Source: Cryptomeria japonica (taxonomy: Eukaryota > Streptophyta > Pinopsida > Cupressales > Cupressaceae). Taken from it: a DNA stretch of 64,000 nt. The stretch is taken from the NCBI RefSeq assembly GCF_030272615.1, contig NC_081412.1:671238852-671302851 (forward strand), given 5' to 3'. Positions 34,972 to 45,412 of this stretch are shown here, piece after piece; within the stretch, counting starts at the first letter, position 1; every line of letters starts with the position of its first letter. Both the position numbers and the translations under genes were made by a program. The notes under the pieces are model-generated. The model was not told the DNA's origin and searched no databases. It saw only the letters and a program-made list of their open reading frames with translations.

Positions 34972-36089
34972 GTGGAATTTCCTACTGGTGGAGGAATGCT
35001 CTGTTCTATTGGTGGACTTACTAGTGTTGTTTCATCTCAACTTGGTCCTTCAGATTTTCTAACCCATCTCTTGGTGTTATCTTGTTGTATTTCATCTACC
35101 TTCTGCTTTCCTTTCTCATTTGGTTGATTATTGCTAACAAGTTGAGTCTTGCTTCTGCAGTACTTAGCAATATGACCTATTTTGTTGCATGCATAACATG
35201 TAACATTGTTCTTATGAATTTCTTTGACATATCTAGTGTCATTCCTTGACCTACAATGATTATCCAAATGTCTAAACTTTCCACATGCATGACATTTAAC
35301 ATTCATTCTGCAGTCTTCTGACTTATGACCACATTTCTTGCAATTTGTGCATTGACTGGCAACATAATTGTAGTTTTGATTTGCTCTATTTTTACATTAT
35401 TTAGCCATATGCCCACATTTATTACAAACAAAGCATCTACCATTGAATTTATAAGCATTAGATTTCCTTACCGATTTTCTCTATTCTGATGATTTTTGCA
35501 CACAGATTGTCTGATCTGTGGTACCAGAGCTTTCACCTTGTACAAATCCAAGTCCTCTAGAATCATCACTTTGTCTTTGTCTTTTCAATAAGTCATCCAA
35601 TTGTGCAACACTGATCCTAAACTTTTCTTTGTACCCACTTGCAGTAGTCAGATCATCTCTCAAAGTTATTACTTGTCTTTCAAGTTCTTGTTCATTATTC
35701 TGGGATTGCACCAAACTAGTTTTCAACATATCATTCTCATAAGCCAATCTGTCACATTCTTCAGATTTGTTCTTTAGAGATGTAGCAATATTTTCTTCTT
35801 TCTTATTTCTATCCTCACTATCCTTTGACATCATCATAGTCAGGTCTTGCATTTCATTTTGCATGAGCATGTTTGCTTGACTCAGTTTATGACAATGTTC
35901 CTTGAGTGCATTATCATCATCTTGTTTTTGCAAAAGTTCCTTCCTCCTAGCTTGAGCTGATGATAACCTTTCTTGCACGACAAGAATGAATTCATTTGTA
36001 GAATTTAGTTCATCTTGCAGTTTCAAGTTCTTCATCCTTTCAATATTAGAATCCTTAAGAGCCATCTCAAGTTGCTTTTTCATAGCCAT
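34972..36089 (-). pseudogene. gag-like ORF1 of element D, nearly intact
   Basis: From the ATG at 36089 (MAMKKQLEMALKDSN) the frame is open for about 200 residues of heptad-rich coiled coil, ending LDDLLKRQRQ then RGLGFVQGESSG. The upstream ATG of the open frame (36182) would lie inside the LTR, so 36089 is preferred. Four knuckles follow: CFVCNKCGHMAK.C (with a stop), CTNCKKCGHKSEDC, CHACGKFRHLDNHC and CYACNKIGHIAKYC. A basic tail ends at a TGA at 34972. Structure equals B and C: coiled coil plus quadruple nucleocapsid, no capsid domain. Confidence 0.8.
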
Positions 36090-36148
36090 GCCTAAAGATT
36101 CTAGTTTCAGGATCTTCCTCAAGTTGTTAAACTTCTTCCGAGGTACCA

Positions 36149-36161
36149 GGCTCTGATACAA
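36149..36161 (-). promoter_or_regulatory. Primer-binding site of element D
   Basis: The minus strand reads TTGTATCAGAGCCTGG next to the LTR end, an initiator-Met-tRNA complement with one change (TTG for TGG). Confidence 0.8.
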
Positions 36162-36163
36162 AT

Positions 36164-37052
36164 TGTTGGGATCCAAGAACAATGAGAGGGGGGGTGAATC
36201 AGTGTTCTGCAGGTAAGATAAGATTTTATGCTATTATACCATACACATATAAATCTGTAAATGAATTAACATGTAACTTGAAGCAAATAAACCATCCACA
36301 TGAATGAAAACCATAACACACATATTTTATATGTGGAAAACCTCAAAGAGGAAAAACCACGATGGGATTTGTGACCCACAATATCAATTCACTAGCCATA
36401 TGAAAGATATTACATAAAGAGGGGGCCTGCACATGCAGGAAGGAAAATTGCCCAGAGCACACTGCTCATCACTAAAGAGTCCTACTGACTACAAGCTTCT
36501 ATTGAAGTAAAACAATGATAATGAACTCACAAAACACATCTCTTATGCCAAAAAGAGTTCCGGTTATAGCTCTTCTCTGTACCGGTTCATAAACCCTGAA
36601 CACTACTACCGATATCTCCTTCCCTCAAAGAATATCTTAGAAACATCTACAGATCATTGCATGATACAACATTCGCATACAAATGATCTTCGCATTCCAC
36701 AATCCTATTTTTTTATAATCCACAATCTCATCCACATGTTCTATATCTCATAATGACCTAACAAACTGACCTATATACCCTTTACAAACAATATGCCTTA
36801 TGTCATCTTACAATACAAAAAGATATACAATATCAATCTTATACAACAACTACAAAATTATTTTACAAATAAAACTTCCTTCATGTCATCTTCCCCGAAG
36901 TGTTGGATGCCAGTGTCAGTGTCGGTTGTATCCCTGGATGCTCAATGTCAGTGTCTACCAGTGAATGCCTCCTAATGTCAGTATATGACTTCCATCTAAT
37001 CTTGTTGCCATCAATGAAAAAAAATGAATACAATGAGTGTCAATTGGCAACA
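36164..37052 (-). repeat. 5' LTR of element D (about 0.89 kb)
   Basis: On the minus strand it starts TGTTGCCAATTGACACTC and ends CATTGTTCTTGGATCCCAACA. Matches 30781-31634 along its length. Confidence 0.9.
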
Positions 37053-37080
37053 TTTGTAGACCATTGACCCTAAAAGAGAA

Positions 37081-37275
37081 CTATAAATCCATATTGTCAA
37101 TTGTTTTTTCTAACAGATTGAGCAAAGACAAACTTCTTGCACACAAAGAATCCTCCATAATCAAGAAAGCATGTTCCCAATCATCTTCATCATCCTCATC
37201 CTCTCTTCCAGATATCTTGTTACCAGAGAACCTATTTGAAATGTCCACTCTAATGACCTGCTTGCTCTCATTGAG
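37081..37275 (-). CDS. Short acidic ORF between elements D and E, unrecognised
   Basis: The minus-strand frame runs from just downstream of an AG in GTTGTAG (about 37273) to a TAG at 37081. It contains VIRVDISNRFSGNK, a DEDDEDDWEHAF acidic stretch and SLSLLNLLEKTIDNMDL. It lacks a clear start. It could be a terminal exon of an unrecognised gene on the minus strand or leftover element coding. The composition is protein-like but I recognise no family. Confidence 0.25.
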   Translation of the reverse strand, partial: LNESKQVIRVDISNRFSGNKISGREDEDDEDDWEHAFLIMEDSLCARSLSLLNLLEKTIDNMDL

Positions 37276-37293
37276 CTACAACTTTTCTACTTT

Positions 37294-37873
37294 TGTTAAT
37301 TTCTATAACCCAACAACAGATCAATTGTTCAACAAATATCACAAAAAAGAAACTATCTGATTTGTAACAATTAATACCCTACATTATTTAACAACTAATA
37401 ACAATGGAAGAAAAAGAATAACAAGCCAATAACAATAACACAGATAACACCAATATATCCAAGAAACCCCAATGCGGGGAAAAACTTGCAAATTTTGAAT
37501 CTTCTATTCAGCTTCTAGAGAAAACTTTCCTTTCAAATACAATCCTAGTTGCTACATTAATTTTACATATATAGCCTTCTTTATGAAAACATAAACTATG
37601 CAAGAGAAGTGAAACTTTACTCAAGCAACACATTCTAAGAGAAACTTTCCTTGCATGATGCAAACTGAAAATTTCCTTACTTGAAGCAAGAGAAAGGAAA
37701 CTTGTCTCACATAACTAAAACTATCCACACATAAAACTGATCTTGGTGTAAACCTCACAACTCTAGGAAATATTCTATTTACAAAATAGAAAACATTCTC
37801 TTGTTGAACATTCAACACAAGCTGCACTTAAGAAATATCCTCAACCACACCTTCTGAACTATAGAAACTTAAC
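37294..37873 (-). repeat. 3' LTR of element E (580 bp)
   Basis: The minus strand starts TGTTAAGTTTCTATAG after the AAGAGGGAG polypurine tract and ends TATAGAAATTAACA. Pairs with 41604-42173. Confidence 0.9.
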
Positions 37874-39446
37874 ACTCCCTCTTAGCGAGGAAGGTGTTCT
37901 GCACAACACCCAGCTTATCCCTAAAGAATAGAAAATTGCTCTTCATCAAGGCCTTCATTAGGATGTTTGATGTTTGTTCGTCCGTAGGAATGTATTGTAA
38001 CTTCACTAACCCTTTCTCCACACAATCTCTAATGAAGTGGTACTTGATTTCAATATGCTTCAACTTGTTGTTAAACACTAGATTAATAGAGAGTTTGATA
38101 CAACTCTTATTATCATAGTAAATGACTATCAGATCTAGCTCCTAATCAAAGATCCCAACTAGAAGTTTCCAAAGACAAATAGCCTCACATGTAGCCATAC
38201 AGGCTTCTATATACTCAACCTCTATAGAAATCAGTGCAACTAACTTCTATTTTCTACTATACCAAGAAACAACTCCTGATCCCAAACTGAAACAACACCC
38301 TAAAGCGCTCTTCTTGTCAGTTGTACTGCCTACACAATCTGCATCGGTGAATCCCTTAGGCTTCACTCCATCCTGTTGAATATATCTCAGCCCATAATCA
38401 ATTGTACCTCAAAGATACCTTAAAACATGCTTTGCAGCTACGCAATGCACATGTGTAGCTTCCACCTTAAAATGACTAAGTGAATTTATTGCAAAACAAA
38501 TGTTTGGCCTTGTGTTGACCAAATACATTAGAGAGCCTATCAACTATCTATACAAAGTTGGGTTCACTGCCTTTGATTTAGAAGCATCAACCTTCTTCCA
38601 GTGGGTCACAAGTGGCATGGACATGGACTTATAGTTTTCCATCCTAAATATCTTCAAGATATCAATTGTATACTTCCCCTGTCCAAGAAATATTTCTCCC
38701 TCTTTATGCCACAACTCCAATCCCAAAAAGTAATGCATCAAACCCAAGTCCTTCATCTCGAACTCTCCTGCAAGATCCCACTTGCAATGTGCTATGAGAT
38801 CTTCTGACCCTGTAAGAAACAAGTCATCAATGTATAACACCAATATGAGAAGGTCTCCTTTCACCTGAACATAGTACAAGTTTGGATCAACATCACTCTT
38901 GGTGAAGCTCACAGTGTGCAAGTAACCATCAATACATGCATACCACACCATGGGAGTCTTCTTGAGCCCATACAGTGTGCTCTTCAACCTACACACATGA
39001 GAATCCCTCCCATGCACTTCAAAACCCTCTGGTTTTTCTATGTAAATCCCTTCCTCAATTACTCCATTGAGGAAGGTCATCTTCACATCCATCTGGTGAA
39101 TCCTCCAACCAATCTGCCCTACTACAGAAATGATAGCCTTTATGGATGAGTACTTGGCTACTGGAGCAAAGGTCTAATCAAAGTTGATCCCTTCTTTCTG
39201 AGAAAACCCCTTAGCCACAAATCTTTCTTTTAACTTTTTCATACTACCATCTATAGCATGCTTGATCTTATATAGCCATCTTGAACCTAACACTGACTTG
39301 TTTCTAGGTTGTGGCACTACCTCCCACACAATATTCTTTATGATAGAAGAATACTCCTCCACCATGGAATCCCTCCAAACCTGATGCTTGGATGCCTCCT
39401 GAAAGATAGAAGGCTCCACCTCAATCAGTTCGCTCATGAGTATCAT
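37874..39446 (-). pseudogene. Element E reverse transcriptase and RNase H
   Basis: Copia-type RT in several frames. 39446-39174 carries the N-terminal palm start (SRWLYKIKHAIDGSMKKLKE...KGFSQKEGINFD). 39092-38544 (182 residues) has DVKMTFLNGVIEEGIY, LYGLKK and the YIDD catalytic box in LILVLYIDDLFLTGS. RNase H follows, with VEYIEACMAT-like debris near 38210 and the C-terminal EIKYHFIRDCVEKG...DEQTSNILMKAL at 38078-37869. Stops and shifts separate the blocks. Confidence 0.9.
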
Positions 39447-39728
39447 ATAATAAAAAAAATGTTTGGGAGGATTTCTCTGTTAGATAGGATCCTAAGAATC
39501 ACCAACATACTCTTGAGCCTCTTTCAATATCTGCTCAACCACCTTATTTCTCCTCCTCCCCATCATAGGTGTCTAAGGCTGAGAAATCCTCTGTTCTTCT
39601 TTTTAATCAACTTTCTTGACCTTCTTGTTCTTCTCTCCAACTTGTGTGACTGGACTTTGAGGAATTTGTGTTGCATCAACCTCTGGTGTCTTCTCCTCCT
39701 CTTAAACCTCCATCAAGCTTCCAGACTT

Positions 39729-40740
39729 CTAAAGAGATCTTTCATCCTCAAACTTCACATCTCTATGAATAACTATTTTATTGATGGAAGGAATGTAAAC
39801 ACGATAGGCCTTAGAAGTTTCACTGTACCCAACTAGGATACCCTTCTTTGTAGTTGGTTCCAATTTGGCTCTCTTCTCCATGAGAATATGGAAATACACA
39901 AGACATCCAAAGATGTGATTGTGTCCAAATCTAGTTTCTTCATAAAATATATCCACATCTTCCAAGAGAAATCATCAATGAAGGTAACATAATACTCATA
40001 CCCTTTTAAAGATGCTATTGACATGGGCCCACACACATCTAAGTGTATGAGATCCAAAATCCCTTTACATCTAGTGTCACTGCTTGGAATTGATCTTGGC
40101 ATATTTCCCAAGAGCACAACCCTTGCACACTTCATGATTTTCAACCTTCATCTGAGGAATCCCCATCACTATTTCCTTGAGAACATTAAACACTCCATGG
40201 TGAATACGAGCCATCCTCCTATGCCACAATTATCCAAGCCCTCTGCAACTACTTACCAATGCATGTGTTGGTTCAAATTGCAACCGAAACAAGTTACTAT
40301 ACCTGACTGCAATCACTTTTGCTACCTTGGAGTTCTTTGGATGGATATAGACTTTGCCCTCTTCAAAAGTCACGATGTAACCCTTGTCCTCTAAAGTAGA
40401 GTCAAATATTAAATTCTTTGTCATGCCAAGGACATATAATACATCCTCCACCAATAGAGGTTTCCAGAATCCCTCTAAAACTTGATTGTGCCTACACCAG
40501 TTGCTTGGTACTTGCCATTGTCTCCAAGATCAATACAAAAATCTAGCTTTTTCTCCTCCAATTTGGTGAAATATTCTCTGACTTCTGTCATGTGGCAAGA
40601 AGCCCCACTATCAATATACCATAAACTTTTGGCAATTAAACTTGAGAGACATGCAATGAGTGAAAAATCATTCACAAACCGTGTTGCAAACGCGTTCACC
40701 TCTATTGTAGCCGCAACTTGCTTCTTGTGCTTGCTCTTGT
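39729..40740 (-). pseudogene. Element E protease and integrase
   Basis: Retropepsin-like active site WYIDSGASCHMT at about 40620-40590. The GAG-pre-integrase region is 40454-40230. The integrase core has LIHLDVCGPMSIASLKGYEY and FIDDFSWKMWIYFMKK at 40144-39930. The integrase C-terminal part (39965-39729) has HIFGCLVYFHI and KKGILVGYSETSKAYRVY then HRDVKFEDE. Frameshifts and stops occur between blocks. Confidence 0.9.
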
Positions 40741-41503
40741 TTTTCTTATTTGGGCATTGACTAGCATAGTGACCCTAATGGCAGAAAAAACATTTTATCT
40801 TACTAAGATCTTTCTTTTTCCCATTCTTGGAAGAAGACCCTTCAGTTTGCCCTTTATTGAATTTCTTCTTGCCCTTGCTTGCAAGAGCAAGATTTTCTTC
40901 ATCTTCAACCTTCTTGGTTTGGCCTCCTCGATGCCCATTTTCACGGATCTCCCCCTGGACAAAATCATCCCAAAGCCTTTCCTAATCAGGTAGGTGATCT
41001 CTCTCGACAACACGCTTAACGAACACTTCCCAGTGCTTTCAAAATCCATTTAGAGCTATCCGCACAAGCTCGTCTTCAGTAATTGCCTCTCCAACAATAG
41101 CGAACTTATCCTCGACTTGTGTCAATCTGGACAAGTAAGAGGTCACATTCTCACCCTTGGACATCTTGGTGTTATGCAACTTGTCCTTAAGAACCATCTT
41201 ACGACTTTGATAGTCTCTCTGATAGAGTTTTGTGAGTGTATCTCACATTTCCTTGGTGGTGTCTTTCCCAGATAGATGAGGAATCAAATGATCTTTCACC
41301 CCATCAAGGATGATCCTTTGAGCCTTGGCCTCCTTGATTTCAAGAGAATCTAAGGAAATAGGATCATTTACTGGAGGAGTCACTTTTGTACTAGCATAGG
41401 TCCACAACCTATTCTCCTTGAGAATGGATGTAATCCAAACCTTCCATTACAAAAATTTAAATGTACCCTCAAGCCTATCCTCATATCGAACACTGACTAC
41501 CAT
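40741..41503 (-). pseudogene. Element E gag (UBN2-type capsid plus one knuckle)
   Basis: ATG at 41503. The typical copia Gag segments are VLKDKLHNTKMSKGENVTSY, LSRLTQVEDKFAIVGEAI and DELVRIALNGF. They are followed by a basic region and a single knuckle, CFFCH.GHYASQC, damaged by one stop (about 40790-40750). It shows what a normal copia Gag looks like in this genome and contrasts with the capsid-less ORF1 of A-D. Confidence 0.85.
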
Positions 41504-41603
41504 TGCGAAACAAAACCCTTGAAGAAATTGAAAGCTGAAGCCTGAAGAAATCTATCAAACAAAAATTGGCTTCATATTCAGAGTTTATAGCTTTGATACC
41601 ATG

Positions 41604-42173
41604 TTAAGTTATATAACCCAGCAATAGATCAATTTTTCAACAAATATCACAGAAATGAAACTATCTTATTTGTATCAATTAATACATTGGATTATTTCAA
41701 AGCTAATCATAGTGGAAGAAAAAGAATAAAAAGCCAACCACAATAACACAAATAACACCGATATACCCAGGAAACCCCAATGCGGGGAAAAACCTGCAAA
41801 TGTTGAATCTTCTATTCAGCTTATAGAACAAACTTTCCTTTCGAATACAATCCTAGTTGCTACAACCACTTTACATATATAGCCTTCTTGATGAAAACAT
41901 CAACTATGCAAGAGAAGTGAAACTTTCCTCAAGCAACACATTCTAATAGAAAATTTCCTTGCATGACGAAAACTAGAACTTTCCTTACATGAAGCAAGAG
42001 AGAGGAAACTTGTCTCACATAACTAAAATTATCCACACATAAAACTGCTCTTGGTGTAAACCTCACAAGTCTAGGAAATATTTTATTTACAAAATAGAAA
42101 ACATTAACATTCAACATAAGCTGCACTTAAGCAACTTCCTCAACCACATCTTTCGAACTATAGAAGCTTAACA
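41604..42173 (-). repeat. 5' LTR of element E (570 bp) and adjacent primer site
   Basis: The minus strand runs from TGTTAAGCTTCTATAG to GGTTATATAACTTAACA, directly followed by the primer site TGGTATCAAAGCTATAAAC (plus-strand about 41585-41603). Confidence 0.9.
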
Positions 42174-42178
42174 ACTTT

Positions 42179-43244
42179 TTCATTGAGCTACAACTTTGCT
42201 ACTCTCATTTTCATCAATACAATCTGGATAATCGTGGCATTGTTTTTGTCTTAGACTTCATCTGCGTTGATTTGAATTTTTTTTTATAAACAATAAGTTA
42301 GGATTTATCGATAAATTTTAAAGAATCATCATTTCTTTAATAACCATATGTAATATCATGGGGAATTTAAGGTAAGTAATATCTCCACGCTTTGTTGAAT
42401 ATTGAATCCTGCCAGTATCACCACAAATAATGAAGCAAATGAAGACACTAATGATGTTACTGAAGGTACACAACAATTTTTTTGGGTGCAAAATCTGTAT
42501 TTTTAATGCCTTTTTAGTACCTTTTACAAGCTATATAACTGTGATGGACAAAAGTAAATTATATTTTATTTGGGCTCTGGTTGAAGATGTATCCATTGAT
42601 AAAATAGTTAATGGTCGAGGGTCTATCTTAAATCACACACTAAGCAATGTATTAAATCTAGAGAATGTCAATCAATTTTGAATGTTTAACACTTTTAAAT
42701 TTAGAAATCAAAACTTAGTGTGTGTTATTTAAGCCATTTTATGATCAAATGATGGTAAAATGGTTATTTTTTAATATAATATTTTAATTTTATTTTGAAA
42801 AAATATGAAGTTGGCCTTTACAAGACTACTCTAGATTCGTTCAAATGTGGTTGAGGAAATAATTTTTTTTGGTTTTTCCTTAAAAGCTAAGAAATAAAAA
42901 TCTAAGGAGAATGGTGAAATATGATATGTCAAACTAGCAGTAACTGTAGGAAACAAGCGAGAAGATTAAATAAATTTAAATAGAGGAAATAAATAGAGAT
43001 TATATATATTAAATAAAATAAGATATTATAATATTTTCTGATTGAAATTCAGCCCATTTCATTAACATAAACAATATTATTACATTCAAACTTAAACTTA
43101 ATACAAAATCTTTCAAACCATCTTACAAAACCATACAACTGCTCTATTGCTGAGAGTGTTCATGCCAAACCTCCCTTGTTTTTACTATTGCTACAACAAT
43201 TGAAAACTTCTAGAGACTTCTACATTTGTCTACACATTTTTACC
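42179..43244. other. Intergenic DNA, nothing recognised
   Basis: Begins with CATTGAGCTACAACTTTGCTA, a near copy of the sequence at 37269-37293 left of element E. The 83-codon frame 42430-42681 has no recognisable domain. Confidence 0.4.
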
Positions 43245-43335
43245 CACTTCACTCCAATCACTTTTTTTTCTTGTGAAAAACTCATTAAATCCCATGTTTG
43301 ATTCTTTTCACTAGCATCTATTTCTTCATCCATTA
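43245..43335. repeat. 91-bp direct repeat, left copy
   Basis: CACTTCACTCCAATCAC...TTCTTCATCCATTA, identical base for base to 44533-44623. It flanks the LTR-like block on its left. Confidence 0.9.
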
Positions 43336-44534
43336 AATCTCATGTTTGTTACTATTTACTAAGTTGTCATTAGTTTTATGTCCAAAGTCATTCTATATAC
43401 TCTAGTCGGTTATTACTACCAAAATATTCAGTTGGTCAGCACAGAGTAGTCGGTTATAGAAGTTACAAGTCACAAAGTTTAGTATACACCGAGCTATCTA
43501 CCGAGTAACGTTCTATGACTACCAAGCAACAAAGATGGTATACCAAGTTAATACACACCGAGTGAAATGTGTTACCAGATTCATTGAACCTAGACACATA
43601 TGGGAAAAGTGTTTCAAAGATCAAGGAACAAGAAACCATTAACACATTGGAAATTGCACTTATAAATTTTATATGATTTTGAGGACATCTATCCAATGAA
43701 ATAATTTTGTATGGTTATTCATTTAATGAATCATGTTTGTAAGATCGAAGCATGAGCAACATCACCGTCACAAGAGATCTATTTATACAACATGAATTGA
43801 GGATCAAAAATGTGTGTGTGAAGCAAGACATACATGAAAAGAAAAATCATGGGAAAGCACCGAGTGTTATGACTGTTACGATTGACAGAGATACATAGAG
43901 GTCACCAAAAAGGATCTCAGAGAATAGTCAAGGAACAGAGTAAACAGAAGGGTTTACCGAGTTAATTTATGATTTACCAAGGTATGCTATAAGCAAGGTA
44001 ATTTCATTTTGAGCACATAGAATCTGCAATAACATTTTAGATGTGAAGTTGTAGATATTTTCTAAGATTTTGATTGTAATATTTTGAGTTGTAAGAGAAA
44101 CCTTTAACAGGGTAAAAGACTCTAACAAAGTCTATAAATTGTAAAGCCTTTAACCATGTGTAGCATTTAGAATAAGTGTTGTAAAATCCTTTAGCAAGGT
44201 AGATCTAAAGATCTCTATACTCCTAATAGGGTAAGCTATCAGAAATAGCTAAACATGTAGCTCTAACCGAGCAACCTTTATTATTGCAGTAGTGAAGTTG
44301 TGGGTGCCATCCCCACCGTATTTTTTTTCTCTAACAAAGAGTTTCTGCGTATCCAAAATATATGTGTTATGGAGTGAATCATGTATGATTGTTATTTATT
44401 TGTTTTAGCATTATATTATGTTACAACAGTTTTTGGTTTATGCTTAACAGTAAAGTTATTGTTGAAGAAAAGATTTGAAGTACTAATTCAACCCTCCCCT
44501 CTCAGTAAATTACCTTTCCATATTGGGCCTAACA
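43336..44534 (+). repeat. Solo-type copia LTR between direct repeats
   Basis: The right end CTCCCCTCTCAGTAAATTAC...GGGCCTAACA resembles the ends of copia LTRs in this window. It is preceded by a GGGTGCCATCCCCACCG / TATGTGTTATGGAGTGAATC region like the 3' parts of those LTRs. The left end is uncertain; TGTCATTAG at 43365 is a candidate. No primer site or ORF is attached. Confidence 0.55.
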
Positions 44535-44623
44535 CTTCACTCCAATCACTTTTTTTTCTTGTGAAAAACTCATTAAATCCCATGTTTGATTCTTTTCACT
44601 AGCATCTATTTCTTCATCCATTA
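44533..44623. repeat. 91-bp direct repeat, right copy
   Basis: Identical to 43245-43335. It begins at the last CA of the LTR-like block. Confidence 0.9.
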
Positions 44624-44739
44624 CTTGCATCCATTTTTTTTTCTTTAATAACATCTTCAAAATGAATTGGATCATTTATGTGTATATAATACAAAAAGAG
44701 AAGTCAGACCTACATTATTTTTATCTTCATTTTTCTCAT

Positions 44740-45300
44740 AAATCTCCCTTAAACTTTAGAGTTTTGGCCTCCTTAAGCTTGCTAATGTCGGGTTGGACAT
44801 ATCACTTGAAGTTGTTGAATGTGGACTTGATGGTCCAACACCAAGAGTCCCTATTGAAAATGTTGTTTGCTGCATATTTGATGGAGTATTTGCTTGAGTG
44901 TGTGGGGACCTCTTTATGCTTGATGATAGTGTCTTTTGGCCACTTTGTTGACCTTGAATGGGTGTGGAAGGAGTCACAATTGGAGAAGTACCTATTGGCG
45001 TAAAATCTTCATTTTCTTCTTGTGGTATGTTGGCTGGAATATTAATTGTTTTATCCAAAGTTCTATCCCATGCTTCATCTTCTATGAATTGCACATCTCT
45101 ACCTATTATAACTTTTTTTTTATTAGATTGTATAATTTGTAAGCCTTGGATTCATCACTATATCCCACAAATATTGATGAAACACAAATATTGCTCTTGC
45201 CTAATACATGAATTTTTTTAACAAAGCTAATGCAGAGACTCTTTGCTTCATGGATTGCAATGAATAAACATTCTCATATTCATATAAGAAGTACAAATAA
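44740..45300 (-). pseudogene. Copia integrase C-terminus/linker fragment
   Basis: The minus strand reads GYSDESKAYKLYNLIKKKVI then IGRDVQFIEDEAWDRT, followed by a serine/threonine/proline-rich linker (45094-44756). This is the standard copia integrase-RT junction. Neither RT nor integrase core is attached. Confidence 0.75.
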
Positions 45301-45412
45301 AAAAAAAAATTACATCAATGACCTTGAATGGCATTTCAATCCAAACAAACATTCTCACATTCTATTGCATTCTCTATTCTACCCATGGAATCAACAAGCT
45401 CTTGTTAGAATA

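Larger units (their letters stand above)
30781..37052 (-). mobile_element. Element D: complete pol-less LTR element (6.3 kb), minus strand
   Basis: Same family as A-C, in reverse. The 5' LTR is 36164-37052, the primer site 36149-36161, gag-like ORF 34972-36089, ORF2 31761-34598, polypurine tract 31635-31649 and 3' LTR 30781-31634. It is not interrupted by other elements, so it gives the cleanest view of the plan: only two ORFs between the LTRs. Flanking pentamers TTCAT (left) and TTTGT (right) do not make a convincing target duplication. Confidence 0.85.
37294..42173 (-). mobile_element. Element E: full-length Ty1/copia retrotransposon (4.9 kb), minus strand
   Basis: Two LTRs of about 0.57 kb, an initiator-Met primer site and gag-protease-integrase-RT-RNase H in copia order. 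It is flanked by an exact 5-bp target duplication, ACTTT at 37289-37293 and 42174-42178. Coding frames carry scattered stops and frameshifts, so it is an inactive copy. Confidence 0.92.

Noticed and set aside
8129..36089. Repeated CCHC segments as host zinc-finger genes
   Set aside because: They lie at the gag position of LTR elements with primer sites and polypurine tracts, and they share decay with those elements.
30781..37052. Short pentamers around element D as a target duplication
   Set aside because: TTCAT and TTTGT agree at only three of five positions.
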